In this document: one piece after another, positions 15,922 to 25,073 of the stretch
Position numbering within the stretch: position 1 is the first letter of the stretch
Layout: every line of letters starts with the position of its first letter
Source: Thalassobacillus sp043497085
GTDB taxonomy: Bacteria; Bacillota; Bacilli; Bacillales; Halobacillaceae
NCBI GenBank assembly: GCA_043497085.1
Contig: JBIEKI010000020.1
Strand: one strand, 5' to 3'
DNA: 64,000 nt
Translations under genes and position numbers: made by a program
The notes under the pieces: generated by a model
Told to the model about the DNA's origin: nothing
Databases searched by the model: none
The model's input: the letters and a program-made list of their open reading frames with translations, nothing else

Positions 15922-16067
15922 AGGCTTGTTCAAAGAGAAGCTCTTAAAAGATACATCTCAAACAGCAGCCTTTATGTTAAAATGAAGAAAGCGTTTACAC
16001 CAAGGTAATAACTCCACTTCTTAGCCATAGTCATAAATAATGACAAATGATGGAGGGATGGATGTAA

Positions 16068-16847
16068 GTGAAGGTATTACGACTGGGTCATGCGATGTAC
16101 GTATTGACGAGTAAGAGTGGGGCGAAGATGCTGATTGATCCATTCTTCGAAATGAATCCAGGCTGTCCGGAAAAGTATCAGAGCAAGGGATTTTTGAAAA
16201 CGATTGATACGGTCGTACTGACCCATGGCCACTTTGACCATACGAGCGGCGTGGACAAGATGATGGAAGCGAATCCGGATGCGATGATCATTGCCCAGTA
16301 TGAGCTTGCGATGATTTTACTGCAAAAAGGATATAACAACGTCATGCCTCTGAATTTCGGTGGGCAGTTCAAGCTTCCTGATGTGGAAGTGACGATGGTG
16401 GCGGCAAGACATACAAGTTCTTATGGTGAAACGGAAGGACAGCCGATGTACGCGGGTGAGCCGTGTGGGTATATTTTCGATTTTGATGAGGATCTCACGC
16501 TCTATCATTCCGGCGACACGGCAATGATGGCTGATATGAAACTGATCCAGGAGGTCTACCAGCCGGATATGGCTATACTGTCATCAAGCGGCCATTTCAC
16601 TATGAATCCGAAAGAAGCGGCATATGTAGTCAAGCATTTGCTTGATGTGAAGAGGGTTATACCAAGTCATACTTTTCCTTCGAAAGAAAAGTCGGCTTCA
16701 GAAGAAACTTATGACGGACTTGTAGAAGCATTTCCGGTAATTTCCTATATGATCGACAGGGATAAAGAACTGGAAGAACTCCTGAAAGATTATAAGCAAA
16801 CGGAAGTTGACATCCTCGGGTACGGGGAAGAAAAAGAATATCATTGA
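16068..16847 (+). CDS. MBL-fold metal-dependent hydrolase, UPF0173/YtkL-like
   Basis: A 259-aa metallo-beta-lactamase-fold protein. Metal-binding motifs are LTHGHFDH (about residues 52-59), ARHTSSYG and LYHSGDTAMM (about residues 144-153), with a late IPSHTFPS. It resembles UPF0173 proteins such as Bacillus YtkL; the physiological substrate is unknown. GTG 16068 follows GGAGGG at 10 nt; nearby ATGs are out of frame. It ends in a terminator at 16865 and stands alone. Confidence 0.85.
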   Translation: MKVLRLGHAMYVLTSKSGAKMLIDPFFEMNPGCPEKYQSKGFLKTIDTVVLTHGHFDHTSGVDKMMEANPDAMIIAQYELAMILLQKGYNNVMPLNFGGQFKLPDVEVTMVAARHTSSYGETEGQPMYAGEPCGYIFDFDEDLTLYHSGDTAMMADMKLIQEVYQPDMAILSSSGHFTMNPKEAAYVVKHLLDVKRVIPSHTFPSKEKSASEETYDGLVEAFPVISYMIDRDKELEELLKDYKQTEVDILGYGEEKEYH

Positions 16848-16864
16848 TTCAAACATAGCTACAT

Positions 16865-16892
16865 CCCAGAGCCACCGGGCTCTGGGTTTCCT
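16865..16892 (+). terminator. Terminator after the metallo-hydrolase gene
   Basis: Nine-bp GC-rich stem CCCAGAGCC/GGGCTCTGG with a 3-nt loop, followed by TTTCCTTTT. Confidence 0.8.
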
Positions 16893-16967
16893 TTTATTCA
16901 TTACCTGTCTTTAGGAGACAAGAATTGAAAATTACTAGATAAAATAGATAGTTTAAGAGCCAGCACA

Positions 16968-17001
16968 GAAAAGCACCACCTGGAATCCAGGAGGTGCTTT
17001 T
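16968..17001 (-). terminator. Terminator of ltaS (bidirectional shape)
   Basis: Long hairpin AAAGCACC(A)CCTGG/CCAGG(A)GGTGCTTT lying just past the minus-strand ltaS stop codon. Confidence 0.82.
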
Positions 17002-17010
17002 GCTTAAAAA

Positions 17011-18906
17011 TTATTTTTTGCCTTCAAGGTGCTGGTTATCTTTCCAAAAACGGAGCAGGTCGCCGTATACCACTTTATCCGAAAGTTCCAGCTCTTTTTC
17101 AGCTTTCTCTTTCAGTGGTGCACAGGTCTTTGTCTCGATTTCTTCTCCGGTAGCCTTCTCATAGCAGATATTTTCTTTTGCGGCATACGCATATTTATCG
17201 GTTACGACACTTCCGTCACGGAATATAGCCAAATCTTCGCGTTCTTTGGAAAAGAGATCGACTCCGAATTGTACATCATTACGTTCTTTTACTCCTAGCA
17301 GGTGAAGAATGGTAGGCTTCAAGTCTACCTGGCTGCCTACAGTTTCCATCTCTTTTCCTTCCATACCAGGAATGTGGATAATCAATGGAACTTTCTGCAG
17401 CTGCATCTCCTCAAATGGACGGATTTCTTTGCCAAGGATTTCACTCATGGCGCGGTTATGGTTATCAGAGATGCCGTAATGGTCACCATACATGACGAAA
17501 ATGGTATCTTCATATTCGCCTTGCTCTTTCATCATGTTGAAGAATTTCTTGACGGCTTCATCCTGATAACGCATCGTCTGGAAGTACCGGTCGACGGTGC
17601 CGTCACCGGTTTCAGCCGGTTTAATCATTTTTTCTTCTTCTTTATCCAGAATAAATGGATAGTGATGGGTAAGTGTGATGAACTTAGCATAATACGGCTT
17701 GTCTAACTCTTTGATCATCGGCATGGATTGTTCAAAGAATGGGATATCTTTCAGACCGTAGTTGACCGAGTTTTCTTCTGTTACATCGTATTCTTCTTTC
17801 GAGAAGAAACGCTCATAACCAAGCGACTTGTACATAACATCACGGTTCCAGAATGTGTCATGGTTACCATGGAAAGTCGCGGGCGTATATCCTTCTTTTT
17901 TCAGAATTTCCGGTGTAGCATTAAATTCATTTCCAGCATTCGTTGTAAATACCGCTCCACGCGGCAATCCATACATCGAGTTGTCCAAAAGGAACTCAGA
18001 ATCAGATGTTTTCCCTTGTGCAGTATTGTGATAGAAGTTTTTAAAGTAAAAACTATCATCTGCAAGGTCATTCAAAAATGGCGTGATTTCTTTTCCGTGC
18101 AGCTTGCGGTCCATGACAAAGTTCTGAGTAGATTCAAGGGAGATCAGGACGACGTTCTTTCCTGCTGCTTTTCCATAGTATTCCCCTTGAACGCCCATTT
18201 TACCTTGCTGTCCATTGACATAGTTCAGGACTTCGGACAATTCGTCACTATCTGCAAATACACGCTTCGATGACGTATTAGCTGTCATGACGCTATCATA
18301 GATGTGATAGTTATAGATTCCTAGAAGTTTGACAAGCTTCATCCGGTCAAATGTCCGTGTCAGTAACTCAGGGCGTTCTTTGTCAGCTAAATTCAGGTTT
18401 ACTGCAGCAATTCCGATTACTGCTGCATATAGCATGGCAACGGTACGCTTTTTGAAACGCATGCTTGGCTTCGTCTTCTTGCTGACCATCCAGGCAATCA
18501 GGATCACAACGTCAATCCAGTAAAGAATATCCGTTGGGTGGATTAACGCCTGGGCGCTTCCTCCCAGTTCGAGAAAGTTTTTATATTGCATCAATACTGG
18601 CAGCGTGATGAAATCACTGAAAAAACGGAAATAAACGACGTTGGCAAACAGCACAAAGGTCATAAAAAAGTAGATGACCATAAATGCTTTATTGCGCAAT
18701 TTTGGTGAAAAGAAAAACGATAATCCTAAGAAAAAGAGAATCGAACTGATTGGCGTAATCGCTAATATGAATTGTTGGGAATTGTTTTCAATGTCAAGTG
18801 TGAAAGCTGTTTTCAAAGCATAATAGGTTTTTGCCCACAAGAACACGATGGCTACCGTGAAGAATAGCCAGCCTTTCTTTAATAGACTCTTGTAATCATT
18901 CATCAT
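17011..18906 (-). CDS. ltaS: Lipoteichoic acid synthase family protein (LtaS-type)
   Basis: A 631-aa polytopic membrane enzyme that polymerises glycerol phosphate from phosphatidylglycerol onto a glycolipid anchor outside the cell. The first 200 residues hold about five membrane helices. The extracellular sulfatase-fold domain shows VVLISLESTQNF (metal-binding Glu), the catalytic threonine in GKTSDSEF (near residue 300), TFHGNHDTFWNRD, and YGDHYGIS. Bacillus has several paralogs (LtaS, YfnI, YqgS, YvgJ), so which one this is remains open. AGGAGG sits 6 nt before the ATG. Monocistronic by appearance. Confidence 0.93.
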   Translation of the reverse strand: MMNDYKSLLKKGWLFFTVAIVFLWAKTYYALKTAFTLDIENNSQQFILAITPISSILFFLGLSFFFSPKLRNKAFMVIYFFMTFVLFANVVYFRFFSDFITLPVLMQYKNFLELGGSAQALIHPTDILYWIDVVILIAWMVSKKTKPSMRFKKRTVAMLYAAVIGIAAVNLNLADKERPELLTRTFDRMKLVKLLGIYNYHIYDSVMTANTSSKRVFADSDELSEVLNYVNGQQGKMGVQGEYYGKAAGKNVVLISLESTQNFVMDRKLHGKEITPFLNDLADDSFYFKNFYHNTAQGKTSDSEFLLDNSMYGLPRGAVFTTNAGNEFNATPEILKKEGYTPATFHGNHDTFWNRDVMYKSLGYERFFSKEEYDVTEENSVNYGLKDIPFFEQSMPMIKELDKPYYAKFITLTHHYPFILDKEEEKMIKPAETGDGTVDRYFQTMRYQDEAVKKFFNMMKEQGEYEDTIFVMYGDHYGISDNHNRAMSEILGKEIRPFEEMQLQKVPLIIHIPGMEGKEMETVGSQVDLKPTILHLLGVKERNDVQFGVDLFSKEREDLAIFRDGSVVTDKYAYAAKENICYEKATGEEIETKTCAPLKEKAEKELELSDKVVYGDLLRFWKDNQHLEGKK

Positions 18907-19074
18907 GATGAACCTCCTGTTAATCTTTCATGACTAGCATAGTAGTTAAATTTAACAAATTTTTCTCGAAAAGTAAACATTTAAACGGCAATTAAAAACG
19001 CTCTAATTTGTTATTCCCATGTAAACCAGAGATTAATCCTATATTTTAATTTTGTAATAGAATGTAAAATTTTA

Positions 19075-19123
19075 TTGACCAGAGTGGTCTAATAGGAATA
19101 TACTAAAGTCGACCGGGGTGGTC
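19075..19123 (+). promoter_or_regulatory. Promoter with two TetR-type operators ahead of the exporter operon
   Basis: TTGACC (19075-19080) and TATACT (19099-19104, 18-bp spacer) form a promoter. Two matching inverted repeats, GACCAGAGTGGTC (19077-19089) and GACCGGGGTGGTC (19111-19123), overlap the -35 and lie just downstream of the -10. Two 13-bp palindromes 34 bp apart are expected for TetR autoregulation of the next three genes. Confidence 0.82.
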
Positions 19124-19167
19124 TAAAACAGATTAGTTTTCTATATGGATAGAAGGAGGGGGTCAAA

Positions 19168-19788
19168 CTGCCAAAGAAGTTCATCAATTTAGATGAAACG
19201 AAGCAGCGGATGATCTTAAATGCGGCATTTCGTGAATTTGCTGAAAAAGGCTTTGACCAGGCATCGACGAATGCCATTGTCAAAGAAGCCGGCATCGGAA
19301 AAGGAATGCTGTTCTATTATTTTAAAAATAAACAAGGGCTTTATGAATACTTGATTGAATACACGCTCCATGTGATCATTCACGATTATTTAGAGCAGAT
19401 TGATATGGAAAGACGGGATTTCATCGAGCGTTTCAAACAGGCTTCCCGCTTAAAAATGAAAGCATTCCTGGAACATCCGGCTTTGTTCCGGTTTGCGGGG
19501 ACATTCATGCTGGATGAAGCATCGATTCCTGAGAAACTCAAACCCCGGCTGGAAAAATTGCAGCAGCTTGGCTATGCCATGATGTATGAGAACATCGATA
19601 CGTCTTTATTCCGGGATGATGTCGATGTTGAGAAAGCTTTCCGGTTGATCCGCTGGGCGATTGAAGGCTATCAGAATGAATTGAAGCAGCGGCTGCAAGG
19701 GGAGAATTTAGCTGCGATGGACTTTGACCCTTTATGGGAAGAGTTCTATGAATACCTGGAGGTTTTGAGAAAAAGTTTTTATTCCTAA
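19168..19788 (+). CDS. TetR-family repressor, probable CTG start
   Basis: A 206-aa regulator with a TetR helix-turn-helix at residues about 15-60 (landmarks ILNAAFREFAEKGFDQAS, AGIGKGMLFYYFKNKQGLYEY) and a helical ligand-binding C-terminus. The first ATG (19210) would cut off the beginning of helix 1. The frame extends to CTG 19168, which gives PKKFINLDETKQR upstream and lies 8 nt after GGAGG; CTG is the most plausible start though rare. It is the first gene of a TetR-ATPase-permease operon whose promoter carries two palindromic operators, so it probably represses the exporter until a drug binds. Confidence 0.85.
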   Translation: MPKKFINLDETKQRMILNAAFREFAEKGFDQASTNAIVKEAGIGKGMLFYYFKNKQGLYEYLIEYTLHVIIHDYLEQIDMERRDFIERFKQASRLKMKAFLEHPALFRFAGTFMLDEASIPEKLKPRLEKLQQLGYAMMYENIDTSLFRDDVDVEKAFRLIRWAIEGYQNELKQRLQGENLAAMDFDPLWEEFYEYLEVLRKSFYS

Positions 19789-19801
19789 GGGAGGGGTCAG
19801 G

Positions 19802-20695
19802 ATGACTGTGTTAACTACCAATAATCTGACAAAGCATTTTGGTAAGGTCAAAGCGCTCAATGGGGTTGATATTGAGGTCCGTGAAGGAGAGGTGTTCGGG
19901 TTTATCGGTCCGAACGGTGCAGGTAAATCGACGACGCTCCGTATTTTGCTTGGCATGCTGCGAGCGACGGATGGGAGTGCCACGATTTTCGAAAAAGATG
20001 CCTGGAATGATGCAGTCAAGCTTCATGAGCGGATTGCTTATGTGCCGGGGGATGTGAATCTTTGGCCAAACCTCACTGGCGGCGAGGTCATCGATCTGTT
20101 CATTAAACTTCGCGGCGGCAAGCGGACAGAGCGCCGTGACGAGCTGATCCGCCGGTTTCAATTGGACCCGACGAAAAAATGCCGGGCGTATTCCAAAGGG
20201 AACCGTCAAAAAGTAGCCTTGGTCGCTGCTTTTTCCTCTGATGCAGATTTATATATATTGGATGAACCTACATCCGGGCTCGATCCTTTGATGGAACGCG
20301 TCTTTCAGGAATGTGTCAATGAAGTGAAGCAGCAAGGAAAAAGTGTGCTGCTCTCGAGTCATATTTTATCGGAAGTGGAAAAGTTATGTGACCGAGTGGC
20401 AATCATCCGGGATGGACGGATCATCGAATCCGGCTCACTTGCTGACCTGCGCCACCTGACGAGAACACAGCTGCTTGTAGAAACAAAGCAGCCGATGACA
20501 GAACTTGCCTCACAGCCAGGCGTCCACCATGTAGAAGAAAAAGGGAGCACGGTTGTTTTTCAGGTGGATTCGGAAAAGCTGGATCAGGTACTTTCTTATA
20601 TCAGTACATTTGGAATCGTCAAAATAGAAAGCGCACCACCGACTCTTGAGGATTTATTCATGCGACACTATGAAGGAGTGGGAGGGGAAGGGTAA
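19802..20695 (+). CDS. ABC exporter ATP-binding protein
   Basis: A 297-aa nucleotide-binding subunit of an ABC-2 type exporter. Walker A is GPNGAGKST (about residues 38-46), the signature region reads YSKGNRQKVALVAAF in place of canonical LSGGQ, Walker B is LYILDEPTSGLDPLM, and the switch histidine is in LLSSHILSEVEKL. A C-terminal extension of about 80 residues is typical of drug-resistance ATPases such as BcrA. It begins 14 nt after tetR and its stop codon overlaps the permease start. Confidence 0.94.
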   Translation: MTVLTTNNLTKHFGKVKALNGVDIEVREGEVFGFIGPNGAGKSTTLRILLGMLRATDGSATIFEKDAWNDAVKLHERIAYVPGDVNLWPNLTGGEVIDLFIKLRGGKRTERRDELIRRFQLDPTKKCRAYSKGNRQKVALVAAFSSDADLYILDEPTSGLDPLMERVFQECVNEVKQQGKSVLLSSHILSEVEKLCDRVAIIRDGRIIESGSLADLRHLTRTQLLVETKQPMTELASQPGVHHVEEKGSTVVFQVDSEKLDQVLSYISTFGIVKIESAPPTLEDLFMRHYEGVGGEG

Positions 20696-22302
20696 TGAAT
20701 AAGCGTTTGTATGCGAATACAGGAGTGCTTACCCGGCTCGTCATCCGCCAGGACCGGATTAGATTGATCATCTGGCTGGCAGCTTTCATCATAGCGAACC
20801 TGCTGGTTGCCAATGCATTTTCCACTTTATACCCTGCCCAGGCCGAACGGCAGGCAATGGCGGAAACAATGATGAACCCTGCGATTACTGCGATGGTCGG
20901 ACCGGCATATGGCTTGGATAACTATACGGTTGGTGTCATGCTGGCGCATGAGATACTGCTGTTGACAGCAGTGGTGGTAGGCGTCATGAATATTCTGCTG
21001 GTAGCTCGTCACACACGGGCAGAAGAGGAAGACGGACGTGTGGAACTTATTCGTGCCTTACCGACCGGTCGGCTGTCCAATGTCGCTTCTACTTTACTTG
21101 TTTTTGTATTTACTAATATTCTGCTGGCGCTGCTGGTCGCTGGTTCTTTGATGGCTCTGGGAATTGAAAGTATTGATGTTGCGGGGTCATTGTTATATGG
21201 CGCCTCACTCGGTGTCACGGGTATCTTTTTTGCCGGACTTACAGCAGTATTCGCTCAATTGTCTGAAAGCGGGAGAGGTACGGTCGGGCTTGGGATGGCT
21301 GTACTGCTGATTGCTTATATGGTCCGTGCGATCGGAGATGTCAGCAGTGAAACGTTATCGATGTTTTCACCCTTCGGCTGGATTGTACGGACAGAAACTT
21401 ATGTCAACAACTACTGGTGGCCGGTGTTCGCCACGCTCGGAGTTTCATTGCTATTAATGGGGGCAGCGTTTTACTTGAATGCCATTCGTGATATGGAAGC
21501 AGGGTTTCTTCCATCAAAAGCAGGTAAAAAACAGGCGTCTCCTATGTTGCTCAGTCCGATTGGGCTCGCTGTGCGACTACAGCGCACCGGAATCATTTCC
21601 TGGGCAATCGCAATGTTCGTGCTTGGCGCGTCGTATGGCTCGGTTCTTGGCGATTTGGAGTCGTTTTTTGCGGAAAACGAAATGATGCAGCAATTGCTGT
21701 CCCCTGCCTCAGGCGTTTCCTTGACCGAGCAGTTCATGACGATGCTGCTGGCAGTGCTGGCGATGATCAGCACCATCCCGGCGATGATGTTCCTTTTGAA
21801 ATTGAAAGGGGAAGAGGGAAAAGGCCGCGCCGCTCACCTTCTCGTCCGCTCGGTTTCACGGGTCCGGCTGCTTGGCAGTTTTCTGGCTTTAGCTTTGGTG
21901 GGGGCATGGGTGATGCTGTCGCTTGCCGCGCTTGGCTTAGGAGTGGTCGGCAATGCTGTTATGGAAGAGGGCATTGCTTTAGCGACATTCTATCAATCGT
22001 CCATGGTTTATTTGCCTGCCATGTGGGTGATGCTCGGGTTTTCTGTACTGCTCCTTGGATGGGCTCCACGGACCACGGTGGTCTCGTGGTTGTACCTGGT
22101 GTATTCTTTTATCGTCGTCTATATGGGAGGATTATTCCAATTTGATGAGTGGGTGGTAAAGGTGAGCCCATTCGGTTATGTACCTGAGCTGCCGGTCGAG
22201 GAAGTTAGCTGGATGAGCCTGCTGGGATTGACCGGGATTGCAGTGCTTCTGCTTGTGGCCGGTTTTGTTGGATACCGGAAGAGGGATTTCCAGGGCGGCT
22301 AG
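20695..22302 (+). CDS. ABC exporter permease (tetronasin-exporter-like)
   Basis: A 535-aa integral membrane protein with about 12 hydrophobic segments arranged as two similar halves. It resembles the fused ABC-2 permeases of the tetronasin/polyketide exporter type. Conserved-looking features are the HTRAEEEDGRVELIRALPTGR loop after the third helix (cited in part) and the NNYWWPVFATLG segment. Its ATG overlaps the ATPase stop codon by one base, so translation is coupled. The transported compound is unknown; a drug or lantibiotic-like molecule is inferred from the linked TetR. Confidence 0.9.
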   Translation: MNKRLYANTGVLTRLVIRQDRIRLIIWLAAFIIANLLVANAFSTLYPAQAERQAMAETMMNPAITAMVGPAYGLDNYTVGVMLAHEILLLTAVVVGVMNILLVARHTRAEEEDGRVELIRALPTGRLSNVASTLLVFVFTNILLALLVAGSLMALGIESIDVAGSLLYGASLGVTGIFFAGLTAVFAQLSESGRGTVGLGMAVLLIAYMVRAIGDVSSETLSMFSPFGWIVRTETYVNNYWWPVFATLGVSLLLMGAAFYLNAIRDMEAGFLPSKAGKKQASPMLLSPIGLAVRLQRTGIISWAIAMFVLGASYGSVLGDLESFFAENEMMQQLLSPASGVSLTEQFMTMLLAVLAMISTIPAMMFLLKLKGEEGKGRAAHLLVRSVSRVRLLGSFLALALVGAWVMLSLAALGLGVVGNAVMEEGIALATFYQSSMVYLPAMWVMLGFSVLLLGWAPRTTVVSWLYLVYSFIVVYMGGLFQFDEWVVKVSPFGYVPELPVEEVSWMSLLGLTGIAVLLLVAGFVGYRKRDFQGG

Positions 22303-22333
22303 GGATTACTTTTCTGCTTGTCGAACACGTGTT

Positions 22334-22505
22334 TACTGGACAATACTACTTTTTAGTAGACATTTCATACGGTTTACTAGACACATTCATAACTTTACTA
22401 GACACATTCATAACTTTACTAGACACTATTGAAGTTTTACTAGACAGAATCAGAAATTTTATAGACAAACACAATATTTACTAGAATAAAAAAGCATTTA
22501 CTAGA
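22334..22505 (-). repeat. 21-bp-period array, locus 3 (9 units, minus orientation)
   Basis: Cores TTTACTAGACA (reverse complement of TGTCTAGTAAA) begin at 22334, 22354, 22375, 22396, 22417, 22438, 22459, 22479 and 22499: spacings 20, 21, 21, 21, 21, 21, 20, 20. It follows the permease stop codon by about 30 bp and ends 17 bp before a terminator. Two neighbouring units are identical including their spacer (ACACATTCATAACTTTACTAG). Confidence 0.93.
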
Positions 22506-22521
22506 CAATAGTGCACCCTCG

Positions 22522-22552
22522 ACCCCTTGGCTGACCGTCCAGGGGGTTTTTT
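22522..22552 (+). terminator. Terminator of the TetR/ABC operon, after array 3
   Basis: Nine-bp stem ACCCCTTGG/CCAGGGGGT (one G-U), 8-nt loop, T6. Confidence 0.87.
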
Positions 22553-22646
22553 ATGTAAAAAATAGAGCACAAGGGTAGCAATCCAACCAATTAGGCAAAA
22601 GTCCATTACATTTTGTTGATGTAACACAAACGTAACTACATAATCA

Positions 22647-22675
22647 TTGACTGTGAATATTATATTTCATATTAT
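22647..22675 (+). promoter_or_regulatory. Sigma-A promoter of the aminotransferase gene
   Basis: TTGACT (22647-22652), 17-bp spacer, TATTAT (22670-22675). The surrounding DNA is AT-rich, with GAATATT (22655-22661) and a matching AATATTC downstream at about 22692 that could be an operator; the last point is speculative. Confidence 0.72.
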
Positions 22676-22708
22676 AGTTAAAAATGAAATGAATATTCCA
22701 TAAGGGAG

Positions 22709-24094
22709 ATGTTGAAAATTACTACGGATAGTAAATCAATGATATCGGAGAACACCAGGAAATCTGCTGAACTTTTCGAAAAAGCGGGAGAAGTCATCCC
22801 GGGAGGAGTCACAGCACACATCAAGCACATCGCACCTCACCCGCTGGTCATGGAAAAAGCGAAAGGTAGTAAGCTATATGATGTCGATGGTAATGCGTAC
22901 ATCGACTATCTGCTTTCCTACGGAGCGCTCATCCATGGACATGGACATGAGCATGTTTACCAGGCGGTCATGAACCAGATGCAAACCGATGGAACCACGA
23001 TTTTCGGTACACCGCATAAACTGGAGATCACCATGGCGGAAAAATTGATCGACTTGTATCCGAGCATCGATATGGTGCGCTACACCAATTCCGGTCTGGA
23101 AGCAACCCTGCTGGCGATCCGGACGGCGATGGCCTATACCGGAAAAACGAAACTGGCTAAGTTCGAAGGTCACTATCATGGTGGATATGATCAAGTGCTC
23201 CTGAGTGTCAATCCGGACCTTGGGCAGGCCGGGGAGGAAGAAGCTCCAAAGGCAGTACCGGAATCCAGCGGGATACCAGAATATTATGTAGAAAATACAA
23301 TCATGCTGCCATTCAACGATTTGGAGAACTCCGAGCGGATTTTGCGTGAACATGCGAATGAAATTTCCGGCTTGATTTTAGAGCCTGTTCAGGGAGGATT
23401 CATCCCGGCCACACAGGAATTCATGGACGGTATCCGGAAAATCACAGAAGAGCTGGGTATCGTATTAATTTTTGATGAAGTGAAAACCGGCTTCCGCCTT
23501 GGATTAGGCGGCGCGCAGGAAGTGTACGGGATCGAGCCGGACCTGACGGCGCTAGGAAAAGTGCTTGGCGGCGGATTTCCGGTCGGTGCCATTGGAGGAA
23601 AGCGGGAATTCATGATGACGACAGCAGTCGACGACAGCCGAGATATTTTGACAGCGGGGGCAGACAATACGAACAAAAAACAATCCGTTTTCCATAGCGG
23701 CACATACAACGGCCATCCAACCGTACTTGCCGCCGGATTGGCGACTATTGAAGTGTTGGAACAGCAAGGAACGATGGATGAATTATTTAATAAAACGCAG
23801 GATCTGCGCAATAAATTAGAGGCGGTTTATCAAAAACATGGGCTGACTATGCAGACAGTCGGAACAGGAAGCATCTTTAATATCATTTTGACAGATACGC
23901 CAATTTACAATTACCGAGACATGGATCAGCACGATGCCGATTTAAGAAAAGAAATCGATTATGAATTACTGAAGCTTGGCATCTATACAAAACCGATGAA
24001 CCGCTATTCAATGTCGACGGTACACACCGAAGAAGATATCCAGCGTACCGTCGATGCGCATGACGAAGCGATTCGACGCGTTTTGAATAACTAA
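22709..24094 (+). CDS. Class III aminotransferase, glutamate-1-semialdehyde aminomutase-like
   Basis: A 461-aa PLP enzyme of the GSA-AM/HemL subgroup: SYGALIHGHGHEHV near the N-terminus, FEGHYHGGYDQVL, the cofactor-binding LIFDEVKTGFR, and the PLP lysine in TALGKVLGGGFPVGAIGG. It is longer than HemL (about 430 aa) and sits next to an RpiR regulator rather than hem genes, so a substrate other than glutamate-1-semialdehyde is plausible. ATG 22709 is very close to AAGGGAG; TTG 22712 or a later ATG could be used instead. Confidence 0.85.
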   Translation: MLKITTDSKSMISENTRKSAELFEKAGEVIPGGVTAHIKHIAPHPLVMEKAKGSKLYDVDGNAYIDYLLSYGALIHGHGHEHVYQAVMNQMQTDGTTIFGTPHKLEITMAEKLIDLYPSIDMVRYTNSGLEATLLAIRTAMAYTGKTKLAKFEGHYHGGYDQVLLSVNPDLGQAGEEEAPKAVPESSGIPEYYVENTIMLPFNDLENSERILREHANEISGLILEPVQGGFIPATQEFMDGIRKITEELGIVLIFDEVKTGFRLGLGGAQEVYGIEPDLTALGKVLGGGFPVGAIGGKREFMMTTAVDDSRDILTAGADNTNKKQSVFHSGTYNGHPTVLAAGLATIEVLEQQGTMDELFNKTQDLRNKLEAVYQKHGLTMQTVGTGSIFNIILTDTPIYNYRDMDQHDADLRKEIDYELLKLGIYTKPMNRYSMSTVHTEEDIQRTVDAHDEAIRRVLNN

Positions 24095-24102
24095 GCAGTC
24101 AG

Positions 24103-24136
24103 GGGCGAATCAATACATCCATTGGTTCGCCCTTTT
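24103..24136 (+). terminator. Terminator after the aminotransferase gene
   Basis: Twelve-bp stem GGGCGAATCAAT/ATTGGTTCGCCC, 6-nt loop, T4. Confidence 0.85.
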
Positions 24137-24190
24137 AGCTTGCAGTTCCCATAAGATAAAATTAATCTGAACGAAGGAAGGAGTGCTGGA

Positions 24191-25051
24191 ATGATGGAAA
24201 ATGTCTATCAACAAATCGCCGGAAAAATGAGTGGGATGAGCAAGTCACACGTCCGGATTGCTACATATATTTTAGAGAACCAGACAACGGCTCCGTTTTT
24301 GACCGTCGGTAAATTGGCGAAAATGGCGGGAGTCGGCGACGCTACCGTCGTCCGGTTTGCGACCACACTTGGCTATTCCGGTTATGCGGAGATGCAGCAA
24401 TTCATGCAAAGTTCCGTGCAGAAGCAGCTGACCACTACGGAGCGGCTGAAGATGTCAGAAGAAGTGTATGATAAAAAATCTTCCGGCGTCTATGAAGTTT
24501 TCCAGGATGATATCTCGAACATCCAGGCGACGATGGAGAAAATGGATGAACAAGCATTCCATCAGGCGGTGGATTCTCTGGTACGGGCCAGAAAAGTTTA
24601 CATCATCGCCAATCGCAGTGCCACCTCGCTCGGGGTGTTTTTGCACTATTACCTGAACATTATCCTGAAAAATTCGGAATTGCTCCAGTCGGTGGAAGCC
24701 TCTGCTGAAAAATTGTCCGACCTGGAAGAAGAGGACGTTGTCATCGGCATCAGTTTTTCCAGGTATACGAAAAGTACGATTCAAATGTTCAGCTATGCCA
24801 GGGAAAAGAAGGCTGCCACCATTGCGATCACCGATAATTTATTATCGCCGCTTGTCCCTCATGCGGATATCCCGCTGGCTGCCTCCAGCCAGATGCCGAG
24901 TCTGATCGACTCATTTGTGGCTCCGCTCAGCCTGATTAATGCATTAATTACATTTGTCGGGAAAGAAAAGCAAGTGGACATTCATGAGCGGCTCGACGTT
25001 CTGGAAGGAATCTGGGATCATTTTGGAGTATTTGATAACTGGAACAAATAA
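24191..25051 (+). CDS. RpiR-family transcription regulator (HTH + SIS)
   Basis: A 286-aa regulator with an N-terminal RpiR helix-turn-helix (about residues 1-75; FLTVGKLAKMAGVGDATVVRF) and a C-terminal SIS sugar-phosphate-binding domain (about residues 125-260; KVYIIANRSATSLG and DVVIGISFSRYTKSTI). Members sense sugar or amino-sugar phosphates. Strong GGAAGGAG ahead of the ATG. It may control the upstream aminotransferase gene; this is inferred from adjacency only. Confidence 0.9.
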   Translation: MMENVYQQIAGKMSGMSKSHVRIATYILENQTTAPFLTVGKLAKMAGVGDATVVRFATTLGYSGYAEMQQFMQSSVQKQLTTTERLKMSEEVYDKKSSGVYEVFQDDISNIQATMEKMDEQAFHQAVDSLVRARKVYIIANRSATSLGVFLHYYLNIILKNSELLQSVEASAEKLSDLEEEDVVIGISFSRYTKSTIQMFSYAREKKAATIAITDNLLSPLVPHADIPLAASSQMPSLIDSFVAPLSLINALITFVGKEKQVDIHERLDVLEGIWDHFGVFDNWNK

Positions 25052-25073
25052 CAGAATTCTAGGGGGATGGAAA

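Noticed and set aside
17302..18273. Plus-strand ORFs of 134 and 181 codons opposite ltaS
   Set aside because: They are shadows of a well-supported 631-residue enzyme on the other strand and have no protein-like motifs.
22334..22505. CRISPR array
   Set aside because: The conserved core is about 11 bp and the gaps about 10 bp, far below CRISPR repeat and spacer sizes, and no cas gene is in the window.
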